In this document: one piece after another, positions 9,294 to 18,259 of the stretch
Layout: the number at the start of each line of letters is the position of its first letter
Position numbering within the stretch: the first letter of the stretch is position 1
From: Jatrophihabitans endophyticus
Lineage (GTDB): Bacteria; Actinomycetota; Actinomycetes; Mycobacteriales; Jatrophihabitantaceae
Direction of reading: 5' to 3'
Length of the DNA: 64,000 bases
Assembly (NCBI RefSeq): GCF_900129455.1
Contig: NZ_FQVU01000002.1
Coordinates: 124,001 to 188,000, forward strand
Position numbers and translations under genes: made by a program
Notes under the pieces: generated by a model
What the model was told of the DNA's origin: nothing
Databases searched by the model: none
The model's input: the letters and a program-made list of their open reading frames with translations, nothing else

Positions 9294-9830
9294 CCGCCCG
9301 AGGTCGACGGTCACCGGGAACGGTTCGGACAGCTCGGCGACCTCGCCCGCCTGCCACGTGCCGGCCTCGACGTACACGTCGCCGGCCAGCCGGCCGACGG
9401 TGAGGCCCACCGGATCGGTCTCGATCCGCCAGTAGTGCGCGACCCCGGCCGCGGCGTACTTCGCCGGCTTGAGGACGCGATCCATCGTCACCGAGCCCGG
9501 CGACACGATCTCGGCGGCGAGCAGGACGTCGTGCGGGTCGAGCGTCCTCGCCCCCCGGAGCCGGGAACGGTGCGCCACGACGAGGTCGGGGACGAGGTAG
9601 GAGCGGCCGATCCGCACGCCCATGGGGCCGACCACCGCAATGTCCGCCGGCATGTCACGCTGCAGCGCGATCCGGATCTCGGCGCTCGCAAGCTCGTGGT
9701 CGCCGCCGGTGGACGGGCTCACGACGAGCGTCCCGTCGACGATCTCGTAGCGCCACCAGTCGGGGACGTCGAGCGCGTCGACGTCCTCGAACGTCCATTC
9801 GTCTCGCCGGGTCGGGATGGTCGGTTGCAC
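9279..9830 (-). CDS. Uma2-family (DUF820) putative endonuclease-fold protein
   Basis: 183 aa. It shows the Uma2/DUF820 pattern of a PD-(D/E)XK-like fold: YEIVDGTLVVSPS, VPDLVVAHRSR, then AAEIVSPGSVTMDRVLKPAKYAAAGVAHYW. Family members have a restriction-endonuclease-like core, but their cellular function is unknown. The GTG at 9830 is preferred to the GTG at 9839, because GGAGG lies 8 nt before the former and directly abuts the latter. The gene is monocistronic and convergent with the LtrA gene. Confidence 0.8.
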   Translation of the reverse strand: MQPTIPTRRDEWTFEDVDALDVPDWWRYEIVDGTLVVSPSTGGDHELASAEIRIALQRDMPADIAVVGPMGVRIGRSYLVPDLVVAHRSRLRGARTLDPHDVLLAAEIVSPGSVTMDRVLKPAKYAAAGVAHYWRIETDPVGLTVGRLAGDVYVEAGTWQAGEVAELSEPFPVTVDLGRLLGE

Positions 9831-9943
9831 GGGCAGCACCTCCGGGTCGCAGCTCCGGTCGCCTCGAGTATGCGCGGCACCGCGCCAGTGTGGCGAGTTC
9901 CGGAGAGTCCCGCGGGGGGCTGTGGACGACGGGGCGTCGACCC

Positions 9944-11386
9944 TCAGCCGCGGCCGATCTCGCGCAGCGCCGGGCGGACGGCGTGCAGGACGTCGAGCGA
10001 GGACGGCGGGCCGCCCTGGGCGGCGAGCTGGCCGGCGACACCGTGGACGTAGGCGCCGACCGCCGCCGCCAGCGGGGCCTCGAGGCCGGCTGCGAGCAAC
10101 GACCCGATCAGGCCGCTCAGCACGTCGCCGCTGCCGGCGGTGCCGAGCCACGGGGTGCCGGTGCGGTTGACCCAGGCCCGTCCGTCGGGCGCGGCGATCA
10201 CCGTCGCGTTGCCCTTGAGCAGGACGACGGCGTCGAGGTCGCGGGCAGCGGCGCGTACCGAGGCCAGCCGGTCGCCCGACGGGCCGTCGGCGATCCGCGC
10301 GAACTCGCCGTCGTGCGGGGTGAGCACCGTCGGGGCGTCCCGGTCGCGGACGAGCCCGGGCGACGACCCGACGAGCGTGATGCCGTCGGCATCGACGACG
10401 GCCGGCTCACCGGTCGCGAGGACGGCCGCGAGCAGGTCGTGCGCGGCGTCGTCGGTGCCCATCCCGGGGCCGGCCACCCACGCCTGCACGTGCAGGTCAT
10501 CCGGCGCCGCGCCCTCCTGCACCACGACCTCGGGGTACTGCGCGCGGATGGCGTCCGCCGCCGTCCCCACGTAGCGGATCATGCCGGCGCCGCCGTTGAT
10601 CGCCGACCCGGTGCACAGCACGCCGGCGCCGGGGTACGCCGACGAGCCCGCGGCGACGCCCAGCACCCCGCGCGTGTACTTGTTGTCGGCCGCGCCCGGT
10701 GTCGGGAGCAGCGCCGCGACGTCGGCGGCCTCGAACACGTGGGTCGAGGCTGCGGGCAGCGTGGCCGCCAGGCCGATGTCGACCAGCCGCAGCTCCCCCG
10801 CCCGCTCGGCGCCGGTGCCGACGACGAGGCCGGGCTTGAGCGCGCCGAAGGTGACGGTGACGTCGGCGTGCACCGTCTCGCCCTCGACCGCGCCGGTGTC
10901 GGCGTCCACCCCGGAGGGCACGTCGACGGCGACGGTCAGCGCGTCGCGGGCGGCCTGCGCCAGCGGGACCGCCTCGTCGCGCAGACCCCCCGTGCCGCCG
11001 ATGCCGACGATCCCGTCGAGTACGAGGTCGGCGCCGGCGAGCGCCGCCGGTGTCGGATCGGCCGTCCGTCCGCCCGCGGCCCGGAACGCGGCGAGGCCGC
11101 CCGGGTGCGCCTTGTCCGGCGCGAGCAGCAGGGCCGTCGCCCGCACCCCGCGCCGGGCGAGCCAGGCACCGGCGTACAGCGCGTCGCCGCCGTTGTTGCC
11201 GGCGCCGACGAGCAGCACGACCCGCGCGCCGTAGACCGGCCCCAGGAGGCGAGCGCACTCGACGGCCAGTCCGGTCGCCGCCCGGGCCATCAGCGCCCCC
11301 TCGGGCAACCGGGCCATCAGCTCGTTCTCGGCCGTCCGGATCTCGTCGACGCCGTGGACACCTCGCACGCCGGTCGTCCTACCCAT
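9944..11386 (-). CDS. nnr: Bifunctional NAD(P)H-hydrate epimerase / ADP-dependent NAD(P)H-hydrate dehydratase
   Basis: 480 aa. Residues about 5-215 are the YjeF-N epimerase (VVLLVGAGNNGGDALYAGAWL; VDVPSGVDADTG). Residues about 230-475 are the ribokinase-like dehydratase (DNKYTRGVLGVAAGSSAYPGAG; TPHDGEFAR; GTAGSGDVLSGLIGSLLA). Together they repair hydrated NADH and NADPH. The start may be the ATG at 11386 or the GTG six codons later (VRGVHGVDEIR). The fused arrangement is standard for actinobacteria. Confidence 0.95.
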   Translation of the reverse strand: MGRTTGVRGVHGVDEIRTAENELMARLPEGALMARAATGLAVECARLLGPVYGARVVLLVGAGNNGGDALYAGAWLARRGVRATALLLAPDKAHPGGLAAFRAAGGRTADPTPAALAGADLVLDGIVGIGGTGGLRDEAVPLAQAARDALTVAVDVPSGVDADTGAVEGETVHADVTVTFGALKPGLVVGTGAERAGELRLVDIGLAATLPAASTHVFEAADVAALLPTPGAADNKYTRGVLGVAAGSSAYPGAGVLCTGSAINGGAGMIRYVGTAADAIRAQYPEVVVQEGAAPDDLHVQAWVAGPGMGTDDAAHDLLAAVLATGEPAVVDADGITLVGSSPGLVRDRDAPTVLTPHDGEFARIADGPSGDRLASVRAAARDLDAVVLLKGNATVIAAPDGRAWVNRTGTPWLGTAGSGDVLSGLIGSLLAAGLEAPLAAAVGAYVHGVAGQLAAQGGPPSSLDVLHAVRPALREIGRG

Positions 11387-11400
11387 CCCACCCCGCCCAT

Positions 11401-11506
11401 CGACTGGCGACTTGTCCCGCCGACTGGCGACTTATCGGCCGACTGGCGATCTATAGCTCGCCAGTCGCGCTATAGGTCGCCAGTCGACGGGGGAAGTCGC
11501 CAGTCG
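11401..11506. repeat. Symmetric cluster of six CGACTGGCGA units (three direct, three inverted)
   Basis: The 10-mer CGACTGGCGA occurs at 11401, 11421 and 11440. Its reverse complement TCGCCAGTCG occurs at 11458, 11477 and 11497. Spacings are 20, 19, 18, 19 and 20 bp, so the block is symmetric about 11450-11457. It lies in the 166-bp gap between acpS and the NAD(P)HX repair gene, both read leftward. It could fold into alternative hairpins (terminator/attenuator), act as clustered protein-binding sites, or be a small repeat element. Confidence 0.9.
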
Positions 11507-11514
11507 GTGGGGGC

Positions 11515-11552
11515 GGGAGGCAGGGGTGGGAGGCAGGGGACGGGAGGCAGGG
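11515..11552. repeat. Three tandem GGGAGGCAGGG repeats, G-rich
   Basis: GGGAGGCAGGG recurs at 11515, 11528 and 11542, a 13-14-bp period, in a G-rich + strand running up to the acpS stop codon. The spaced G-tracts could form a G-quadruplex on the + strand, which is the template strand for the leftward genes here. It adjoins the CGACTGGCGA cluster. Confidence 0.8.
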
Positions 11553-11924
11553 TCAGCCCGTCTCGGCGATCACGGTCGCGGAGGCGATGCCGCCGTCGTG
11601 CGAGAGCGAGACGTGCCAGCGCGCGACACCCAGCGAGTCGGCCCGTGCGGCCACCGTGCCGCGCACCGACACCGACGGCCGGCCCCGGTCGTCGACGAGG
11701 ATCTCGGCGTCGGTCCACCGCATGCCGCCGCCGGCGCCGAGCGCCTTGGCCAGCGCCTCCTTGGCCGCGAAGCGGGCCGCCAGCGACTCGGCGCCGCGCG
11801 GGGTGCCCGAGGACGTCACCTGCTCGCCCGCGGTGAACAGCCGCGCGGCCAGCCCGGGCGTGCGGGCCAGGGCCCGCGCGAACCGCTCGACGGGCACGAC
11901 GTCGATGCCCACCCCGACGATCAT
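11553..11924 (-). CDS. acpS: Holo-[acyl-carrier-protein] synthase
   Basis: 123 aa. This phosphopantetheinyl transferase activates acyl carrier protein. The N-terminal [15 protein letters not shown] carries the Mg-binding Asp, and [17 protein letters not shown] the second acidic residue. Length matches the family. It is followed downstream by the repeat-rich gap before the NAD(P)HX repair gene, a common actinobacterial neighbour. Confidence 0.95.
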   Translation of the reverse strand: MIVGVGIDVVPVERFARALARTPGLAARLFTAGEQVTSSGTPRGAESLAARFAAKEALAKALGAGGGMRWTDAEILVDDRGRPSVSVRGTVAARADSLGVARWHVSLSHDGGIASATVIAETG

Positions 11925-11946
11925 CGCGACGCTCCGGTCCGGCGGG

Positions 11947-12987
11947 TCACCGCGCGGCCGGCGAGGACCCGACCGGCTCGGTCGGCGCGGGCGCGTAGTC
12001 CGACAGGTGACCGGGGAACGCCGACTTGCCGGGGTTCAGGAAGGCGTAGGCGTTGTTGATGGCGGTCGCGACCTCGCCGAAGCCGGTCGCGATGAGCTTG
12101 ACCTTGCCCTCGTAGTCGACGATGTCGCCGGCGGCGTAGATGCCCGGCACCGACGTCTGCCCCGTCGTCGCGACCATGATCTGCCGCTTGCGGATGTCGA
12201 TGCCCCACTCCATCAGCGGTCCCAGGTTGGCGGTGAAGCCGAGCGCCGCGATGAGGCGGTCGCAGGCCACCGGTACCACCTCGGCCCCGCCGTTCACCGT
12301 CACCTCGACACCGTCGACGTCCGGATCGCCGTGGACGGCCGTCACCTGCGCGTCGGTGATGACGCGCACCGACGACGTGCGCATCAACTCGACCGAGTGC
12401 TGGTGGGCGCGGAACTCCGCCCGCCGGTGGACGACGGTCACCGACCGGCCGATCGGCTCGAGCATCAGCGCCCAGTCGAGCGCGGAGTCACCACCGCCCA
12501 CGACGACGATGTCGCGACCGCGATACGCCTCGGGCTCGGGGACGAAGTGCACCAGGCCGCGTCCCAGGTACTCGCCGCCGACCGGCAGCGGACGCGGCGT
12601 GAACGTGCCGATGCCGCCGGTGACGACGATCGCGCGGCACTCGATGCGGTGACCGGTGGCCGTGGTGACGGCGAAGGCGCCGGCCCCGTCGCCCGCGCCG
12701 CGCTCCAGCCCGACGGCCTGGTGCCCGAGCAGGTAGTGCGGCGCGAACGGCGCCGCCTGGGCCAGCAACTGGTCGACGAGTTCGCGTCCCCGGATCGCCG
12801 GGAAGCCGGCGACGTCGAAGATCGCCTTCTCGGGATACATCGCGGTGATCTGGCCGCCGGGCTCCTCGAGGGAGTCCAGCACGGCGGTCGAGAGGGTGCG
12901 CACGCCCGCGTAGTAGGCGCCGAACAGCCCCACCGGCCCTGCCCCGACGATGAGCAGGTCCACCGACTTGACCGAGGCGCTCGTCAC
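11947..12987 (-). CDS. Ferredoxin--NADP reductase, thioredoxin-reductase-like type
   Basis: 346 aa. The FAD-binding motif is [18 protein letters not shown], the NADP-binding motif [14 protein letters not shown], and a final FAD motif reads [23 protein letters not shown]. It lacks the CxxC redox pair of thioredoxin reductase, which points to the TrxR-like ferredoxin/flavodoxin-NADP reductase group. The GTG start at 12987 has TAGAGT (complement of 12995-13000) 7 nt upstream and no Shine-Dalgarno, so it is probably leaderless. It is divergent from the next gene across 50 bp. Confidence 0.9.
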   Translation of the reverse strand: MTSASVKSVDLLIVGAGPVGLFGAYYAGVRTLSTAVLDSLEEPGGQITAMYPEKAIFDVAGFPAIRGRELVDQLLAQAAPFAPHYLLGHQAVGLERGAGDGAGAFAVTTATGHRIECRAIVVTGGIGTFTPRPLPVGGEYLGRGLVHFVPEPEAYRGRDIVVVGGGDSALDWALMLEPIGRSVTVVHRRAEFRAHQHSVELMRTSSVRVITDAQVTAVHGDPDVDGVEVTVNGGAEVVPVACDRLIAALGFTANLGPLMEWGIDIRKRQIMVATTGQTSVPGIYAAGDIVDYEGKVKLIATGFGEVATAINNAYAFLNPGKSAFPGHLSDYAPAPTEPVGSSPAAR

Positions 12988-13037
12988 ACCCGCGACTCTA
13001 ACGGGACGGGCCGCATTTCGGACCTACGCTGCAGCGC

Positions 13038-13505
13038 ATGACCGACTCAGCCGCCGACTCAGCCGCCGATTCAGCCGCCGATCCCGCGGCCGCGTTCCAG
13101 GCCCGGCTGGACGCCGTGACGATGCCGCCGTCGGTCCCGCCCGGCGTCCGGCTCGAACTGCTGCGTGCCCGCCTGCAGCCCGGCAAGGCCGGTCGCACCG
13201 ACGAATGGATGCGGATGCTCAACGACCGCTACGACGAGTGCGTCGCGACCCTGCCCCGCGAGCGGGTCGCGTTCGAGTCGATCTTCCGTTCGACCGACCC
13301 CGACGGCACGGAGTGGCTGTACCACCTCAGTGTCTACGGCGCCGGCGGCGGTGTGCTGGACGAGACCAGTGGCTCCATCGACGCCGACCATGCGGCGTTC
13401 AGCCGCGAATGCAAGGAGCGAGGATGGGAGATCCTCGCCCCGCAGTTCTTCCTCGCCACCGAGGACGTCCGCGATGTGATGGAGCGGGCCGCTACTCGAC
13501 CGTGA
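13038..13505 (+). CDS. DUF6176-like protein of unknown function
   Basis: 155 aa. After an Ala/Asp/Ser-rich repeat (three SAAD units) comes RLELLRARLQPGKAGRTDEWMRMLNDRYDECVATLPRERVAFESIF..DPDGTEWLYHLSVYG. This pattern (GK..R..EW, E.IF, W.Y..S..G) resembles the DUF6176 family of small ferredoxin-like/dimeric-barrel proteins. No catalytic role is known. TACGCT at 13025-13030 lies 7 nt before the ATG, suggesting a leaderless transcript. The 3' end overlaps convergent glmS by 14 bp. Confidence 0.75.
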   Translation: MTDSAADSAADSAADPAAAFQARLDAVTMPPSVPPGVRLELLRARLQPGKAGRTDEWMRMLNDRYDECVATLPRERVAFESIFRSTDPDGTEWLYHLSVYGAGGGVLDETSGSIDADHAAFSRECKERGWEILAPQFFLATEDVRDVMERAATRP

Positions 13506-15336
13506 CCGACTTCGCGAGGTTGCGGGGCTTGTCGATGTCGTAGCCGCGGGCGGCGGCGATCTCGGCCGCGAGCACCTGCAGCGGGACGGTCTGCACGAAC
13601 GGCGAGAGCAGGGTCGGCACCGGGGGCACCTCGACGAAGTGGGCGGCGAGCTCGCGCGCCCCGGCGTCGTCGGGCTCGCCGATGACGATCGTGCGGGCGC
13701 CGCGGGCCGTGATCTCGGCGACGTTGGACAGCATCTTCTGGTGCAGCGTGGGCCGGCCCGTCGGCGACGGCATGACGACGACGACGGGCAGGTCGTCCTC
13801 GATCAGCGCGATCGGACCGTGCTTGAGCTCCCCGGCCGGGAACCCCTCGGCGTGCATGTAGGCGAGCTCCTTGAGCTTCAGCGCACCCTCGAGCGCGACC
13901 GGGTAGCCCATGTGCCGCCCCAGGAACAGCACCGCCTTCTCGTGGGCGATCTCGCGGGCGAGGTCGCGCACCGGCTGCATCGCCTGCAGCGTCGCGGCGA
14001 TCGCGTCGGGCATGGAGCAGAGGGCGTCGTACTCGCGGACGACCTCGTCGCCGTACTTGGTGCCCCGAGCCTGTGCGAGGGCCAGCCCGACGAGCTCCAC
14101 CGCCGCCACCTGCGCGAGGAAGGTCTTGGTGGCCGCGACCCCGATCTCCGGGCCGGCGTGCGTGTAGAGCACCGCGTCGGACTCCCGCGGGATCTGCGCG
14201 CCGTTGGTGTTGCAGATCGCGAGCACCTTGGCCCGCTGCTCCACCGCGTGCCGGACGGCCTCGAGCGTGTCGGCGGTCTCGCCGGACTGGCTGATCGGCA
14301 CGACGAGGGTCTGCCGGTCGAGCACCGGGTCGCGGTAGCGGAACTCCGAGGCCATCTCGACCTCCACCGGCACCCGTGTCCAGTGCTCGATGACCTGCTT
14401 GCCGATCAGGCCGGAGTGATAGGCGGTGCCGCAGGCGACGATGAACACCTTGTCGATGTCGCGCAGCTCCTGCTGGTCGAGACGCTGCTCGTCGAGCACG
14501 ATCTGGCCGTCGACGAGGTGGCCGAGCAGCGTGTCGCGGACCGCCTGCGGCTGCTCGTCCATCTCCTTGAGCATGAAGTGGTCGTAGCCGCCCTTCTCGG
14601 CGGCGGTGAGGTCCCACGAGATCCGGAACGGCTTGCCCTCGGCCGGGTCGCCGGCGAAGTCGGTGATCGTGTAGCCGTCGCGGCGGATCTCGACGACCTG
14701 GTTCTGCGCCAGCTCGACGGCGTCACGGGTGTACTCGATGAAGGCGGCGACGTCGCTGCCGAGAAAGGTCTCGCCGTCGCCGACCCCCACGACGAGCGGG
14801 GAGTTGCGGCGCGCGGCGACGACGACGTCGGGCTGCTCGGCGTCGACCACCACGAGCGTGAACGCGCCGTGCAGGCGTCGACACACCGCGCGCAGCGCGT
14901 CGGCGAGCGAGGCGGCGCCCCCGGCCAACTGGCCGGCGACGAGATGCGCGACGGTCTCGGTGTCGGTGTCGCTGACCAGCTCGATCCCGTCGCCCTCGAG
15001 CTCGGCGCGCAGCTGGGAGTAGTTCTCGATGATCCCGTTGTGGACGACCGCCACCCGGCCGGTGGCGTCGGTGTGCGGGTGCGCATTGCGGTCGTTGGGA
15101 CGGCCGTGCGTCGCCCAGCGGGTGTGCCCCATGCCGGTGCCGCCGCTCAGCGGGCGGTCGGCGAGCGCCTTGTCCAGGTTCTCGATACGGCCGGCCTTCT
15201 TGGCCACCTGCAGCCCGTCGGGGCCGATGAGCGCGACGCCGGACGAGTCGTAGCCGCGGTACTCCAGGCGCCGCAATCCCTCGACCACGACGTCGAGGGC
15301 CGGGCGTGGACCCACGTAGCCGACGATGCCGCACAT
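13492..15336 (-). CDS. glmS: Glutamine--fructose-6-phosphate aminotransferase (isomerizing)
   Basis: 614 aa. It makes glucosamine-6-phosphate, the entry to UDP-GlcNAc and peptidoglycan. The N-terminal glutaminase begins MCGIVGYVGPRPA with Cys2 as nucleophile. Two SIS domains follow (VACGTAYHSGLIGK; SQSGETADTLEA; FLGRHMGYPVALEGALKLKE), and the protein ends KPRNLAKSVTVE as in GlmS. TAGTCT (complement of 15345-15350) sits 8 nt before the start. GlmM is encoded at 22441-23775, so two enzymes of the amino-sugar pathway are in the window. Confidence 0.98.
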   Translation of the reverse strand: MCGIVGYVGPRPALDVVVEGLRRLEYRGYDSSGVALIGPDGLQVAKKAGRIENLDKALADRPLSGGTGMGHTRWATHGRPNDRNAHPHTDATGRVAVVHNGIIENYSQLRAELEGDGIELVSDTDTETVAHLVAGQLAGGAASLADALRAVCRRLHGAFTLVVVDAEQPDVVVAARRNSPLVVGVGDGETFLGSDVAAFIEYTRDAVELAQNQVVEIRRDGYTITDFAGDPAEGKPFRISWDLTAAEKGGYDHFMLKEMDEQPQAVRDTLLGHLVDGQIVLDEQRLDQQELRDIDKVFIVACGTAYHSGLIGKQVIEHWTRVPVEVEMASEFRYRDPVLDRQTLVVPISQSGETADTLEAVRHAVEQRAKVLAICNTNGAQIPRESDAVLYTHAGPEIGVAATKTFLAQVAAVELVGLALAQARGTKYGDEVVREYDALCSMPDAIAATLQAMQPVRDLAREIAHEKAVLFLGRHMGYPVALEGALKLKELAYMHAEGFPAGELKHGPIALIEDDLPVVVVMPSPTGRPTLHQKMLSNVAEITARGARTIVIGEPDDAGARELAAHFVEVPPVPTLLSPFVQTVPLQVLAAEIAAARGYDIDKPRNLAKSVTVE

Positions 15337-15359
15337 GGTCTAGGAGACTAGCCCGGCGC

Positions 15360-16133
15360 TCAGCGCGGCGTGGTCGACGACGAGCTCGGCGTGCCGCTCG
15401 TCGCGGTGCGCGAGGTGGTCGGCGACGAGGAGGTCGCGGGCGCGGTCGTGGTCGGCGTGCTCGTCACGGTGGCCGTCGCCGACCCCGGGACGGTGGTGGT
15501 CGCCGCCGGCGTCGGCGCCGTCTGCGTGACCGTCGGCGTGGTGACGACGACGCTGGGCGTGACGGTCACCGTCACGGTCGGCGCCGGGGCCCGGCCGCCG
15601 CCGCCCAGGGAGGTGCCCGACCCGTTCTCGCCGCGCAGGACGTCGGTGAGCGGCCGCCCCGCGATCAGCTCGACGGTCGTCACGACGGCCATGACGAAGG
15701 CGAACAGCAGCACCGCGAGGACGATCACGCGCTTCCACGCCCGACGCGAGAGGACCGCCGGCGCCGACGGCGCCGCGGCGGGCAGCGTCGGCTCGGCGTC
15801 ACCGACGGCGTCACCGTCGGCGTCACCGACGGCCGGGAGCACGACGGTGGGCGAGGCCGGGTCGGCCTTGCCCACGGGCAGGACGTCGAGCACCTTGTCC
15901 TGGGTGGAGCGCAGGGACTGGCCGTAGACGGCGTTGCCGACGGCGCTGGCCATGCTGAAGACGGCGGCGCCGATGAGGGTGCCGCTGATGGAGAAGAAGG
16001 ACAGGATCACGGTCGCGGTGATGGACGCGAAGCCGGCGGCGGCGATCTGCGTCCAGGACAGGCCGAACCGCTTGGTCTTCGTGGCGGCCGTGGGGTCCTC
16101 CGACTGCGCTGGCAGAGAACGGGTGGAAGTCAT
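15360..16133 (-). CDS. Membrane protein with Thr/Ser/Pro-rich extracytoplasmic tail
   Basis: 257 aa. Two or three hydrophobic segments are seen: IAAAGFASITATVILSFF and GTLIGAAVFSMASAVG near residues 30-65, then VIVLAVLLFAFVMAVVTTVEL around 145-165. The C-terminal 80 residues are almost only T, S, P, V and A (TVTVTVTPSVVVTTPTV...), a typical extracellular linker, possibly glycosylated. No known family is recognised. The start at 16133 is an assumption; downstream starts would remove part of the hydrophilic N-terminus. It lies 23 bp before glmS in the same direction. Confidence 0.7.
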   Translation of the reverse strand: MTSTRSLPAQSEDPTAATKTKRFGLSWTQIAAAGFASITATVILSFFSISGTLIGAAVFSMASAVGNAVYGQSLRSTQDKVLDVLPVGKADPASPTVVLPAVGDADGDAVGDAEPTLPAAAPSAPAVLSRRAWKRVIVLAVLLFAFVMAVVTTVELIAGRPLTDVLRGENGSGTSLGGGGRAPAPTVTVTVTPSVVVTTPTVTQTAPTPAATTTVPGSATATVTSTPTTTAPATSSSPTTSRTATSGTPSSSSTTPR

Positions 16134-16251
16134 GATGGCGCCAGCATCCCAAGCGCGGTGAGGTCGTCGCCGTCCCGACTCACTGGCCTCTAAGACGTCC
16201 GAGCCGGTGCTCCCCGCAGCGCCGGGGACGCGGTCGCATACGGTGCACCGG

Positions 16252-17277
16252 ATGGAGACCGACCTCACGGCCGACCGCCACGAGTGGGAGCGGCCCGGCG
16301 CCGTCGAGGTCGGCACCGGGGTGCACCGCATCCCGCTGCCGCTGCCCAACGACGGGCTCAAGGCCGTCAACGTCTACGCCATCGCCGATGGGGACGAGGT
16401 CGTGCTCGTGGACGGCGGCTGGGCCCTGGCCGAGTCCGAGCGGGAGCTGACGCGCGGCCTGGCGACGCTCGGCTACGGCCTCGACCAGGTGCGCGAGTTC
16501 CTGTGCACCCACGTCCACCGCGACCACTACACGCAGGCGGTCGCGGTGCGCCGGCTGCACGGCAGCAGGGTGAGCCTCGGCGAGGGCGAGCGGTCCTGCC
16601 TCGAGCTCATCCGCACCGTCACCGACCACCCCGACATCGCGCGCCTCCGCGAGGCCGGTGCGACGGAGCTGGCGGCGACCCTCGCCGACCGGCACGGCGG
16701 CTTCGACCAGACCAACTGGGAGGACCCCGACCGCTGGCTCTCCGACGGCGTCGAGATCCCGCTGCGCACGCGGACGCTGCGGGCCATCGCGACGCCGGGC
16801 CACACCCGCGGCCACCTCGTCTTCCACGACGCGGCCGCGGCGAGCCTGTTCGCGGGCGACCACGTGCTGCCGCACATCACGCCCTCGATCGGGGTGGAGC
16901 TCGACCGCCCACCGTCCCCGCTGCGCGACTACCTGTCCTCGCTGGAGCTCGTCCGCGCGCTCCCCGATGCCCGCCTGCTGCCCGCGCACGGTCCCGCGAC
17001 GGACTCCGTGCACGCCCGGATCGACGAGCTGCTCGCCCACCACGAGCGCCGCCTGGACGAGACCGTCGCCGCGGTCGACCACGGCGCGGACACCGGCTAC
17101 GAGGCGGCGCGGCGGCTCGGGTGGACGCGTCGCAACCGGCACTTCGACGACCTCGACGTCGTCAATCGCATCCTGGCCGTCCAGGAGACGATGGCCCACC
17201 TGCTCGTCCTCGTCGAGCGCGGCAGGCTGCATTCACAGCCCGACGAGACCGGAACCATTCGCTTCGCGGCGTCCTGA
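16252..17277 (+). CDS. MBL-fold metallo-hydrolase
   Basis: 341 aa. It has the beta-lactamase-like metal motif THVHRDHYTQ, then TPGHTRGHLVF, FAGDHVLPHITPS and LLPAHGP. A C-terminal helical region includes DTGYEAARRLGW. This is the general hydrolase/RNase-Z-like family with two zinc sites; the substrate is not evident. The ATG at 16252 is chosen over an in-frame ATG at 16207 because TACGGT at 16239-16244 sits 7 nt upstream and the family normally starts here. Confidence 0.88.
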   Translation: METDLTADRHEWERPGAVEVGTGVHRIPLPLPNDGLKAVNVYAIADGDEVVLVDGGWALAESERELTRGLATLGYGLDQVREFLCTHVHRDHYTQAVAVRRLHGSRVSLGEGERSCLELIRTVTDHPDIARLREAGATELAATLADRHGGFDQTNWEDPDRWLSDGVEIPLRTRTLRAIATPGHTRGHLVFHDAAAASLFAGDHVLPHITPSIGVELDRPPSPLRDYLSSLELVRALPDARLLPAHGPATDSVHARIDELLAHHERRLDETVAAVDHGADTGYEAARRLGWTRRNRHFDDLDVVNRILAVQETMAHLLVLVERGRLHSQPDETGTIRFAAS

Positions 17278-17284
17278 TATGACA

Positions 17285-17306
17285 AAGTTAGGCAATGCTA
17301 ACTTCA
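17285..17306. promoter_or_regulatory. Iron-box-like inverted repeat spanning the start codon of the siderophore-interacting protein gene
   Basis: Arms AAGTTAG (17285-17291) and CTAACTT (17298-17304) are perfect inverse complements. 17288-17306 matches the DtxR/IdeR 19-mer at 14 of 19 positions by hand alignment. The ATG of the next gene (17295) lies inside it. The arm spacing (6 bp) is not the canonical one, so the identity of the regulator is inferred. Confidence 0.55.
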
Positions 17307-18254
17307 GCGGCAGCGCCCCAGCTCGAACGTGACGATCGGCCGCCCTACCGCCCGTTCCACGTACGGGTCAGCCGGATCCGGCACCTGAGCCCGCACTTCC
17401 GGCGGGTGACGTTCACCGGGGCGGATCTCGACCTCTTCGGCCGCGACGGGCTGGACCAACGGATCAAGCTGCTGCTGCCGCTGCCGGACTCCCCGGTGGC
17501 CGACCTCGGCGCCGACGGCGACTGGTACTCGCGCTGGCTGGCGCTGCCCGACGAGCGTCGCAATCCGTTGCGGACGTACACGGTGCGGGCGCTGCGTCCC
17601 GAGGCGCACGAGCTCGACGTCGACTTCGTGATCCACCCCCACCACGGGCCGACCGGCCACGTCGACGGTCCGGCCGCGCGGTGGCTCGCCGGCGCGGACG
17701 CCGGCAGCGAGCTCGTCATCGTCGGCCCGGACGTCCGCAGCCTGCACTCGGCCAGCGGCATCGACTGGCGCCCGGGCGCGGCCACCTGCTTCCTGCTCGC
17801 CGGCGACGAGACCGCCGTTCCCGGCATCGCCGGGATCCTCGCCTCGCTCGACGAGCGACATCGCGTCACCGTCCTCGTCGAGGTCCCCGACGCCGGGGAC
17901 GCGCAGGAGCTGCCGACCCTCGCCCGGGCGGACGTGCGCTGGCTGGCCCGCGGCGACGCGGAGCGCGGCGCCCGGCTGCAGGACGCGGTGTCAGCGTGGA
18001 TCGCCGACAACCCCGCCGTCGTGCGCGGCGCCGCCGCCGCCGTCGCGCAACAGCTCGACGACGTCGACGTGGACGTGGAGCTGCTCTGGGACTCCCCCGA
18101 CGCCGCCGACGACGGCGAGTTCCACGCCTGGCTCGCCGGCGAGGCCGCGGTGATCAAGAAGCTGCGGCGACTGCTGGTCACCGACGCAGGAGTCGATCGC
18201 AGACGCGTCGCGTTCATGGGCTACTGGCGCCACGGCCGCGCCGAGCAGAACTGA
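17295..18254 (+). CDS. Siderophore-interacting protein (ferric-siderophore reductase, SIP family)
   Basis: 319 aa. The N-terminal FAD domain has YRPFHVRVSRIRHLSPHFRRVTFTG and the flavin motif RTYTVRAL. The C-terminal NAD(P)H-binding domain has CFLLAGDETAVPGIAGIL and ends with the family motif KLRRLLV...RRVAFMGYWRHGRAE. It probably reduces Fe(III) from imported siderophore using NAD(P)H. No alternative ATG or GTG exists nearby in frame, so translation starts inside the iron-box-like repeat and the mRNA is probably leaderless. It is the first gene of the uptake cluster. Confidence 0.92.
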   Translation: MLTSAAAPQLERDDRPPYRPFHVRVSRIRHLSPHFRRVTFTGADLDLFGRDGLDQRIKLLLPLPDSPVADLGADGDWYSRWLALPDERRNPLRTYTVRALRPEAHELDVDFVIHPHHGPTGHVDGPAARWLAGADAGSELVIVGPDVRSLHSASGIDWRPGAATCFLLAGDETAVPGIAGILASLDERHRVTVLVEVPDAGDAQELPTLARADVRWLARGDAERGARLQDAVSAWIADNPAVVRGAAAAVAQQLDDVDVDVELLWDSPDAADDGEFHAWLAGEAAVIKKLRRLLVTDAGVDRRRVAFMGYWRHGRAEQN

Positions 18255-18259
18255 CCGGC

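Noticed and set aside
11401..11506. CRISPR-like array
   Set aside because: Units are only 10 bp, half are inverted, spacers are 8-10 bp and similar to each other, and no cas genes are nearby.
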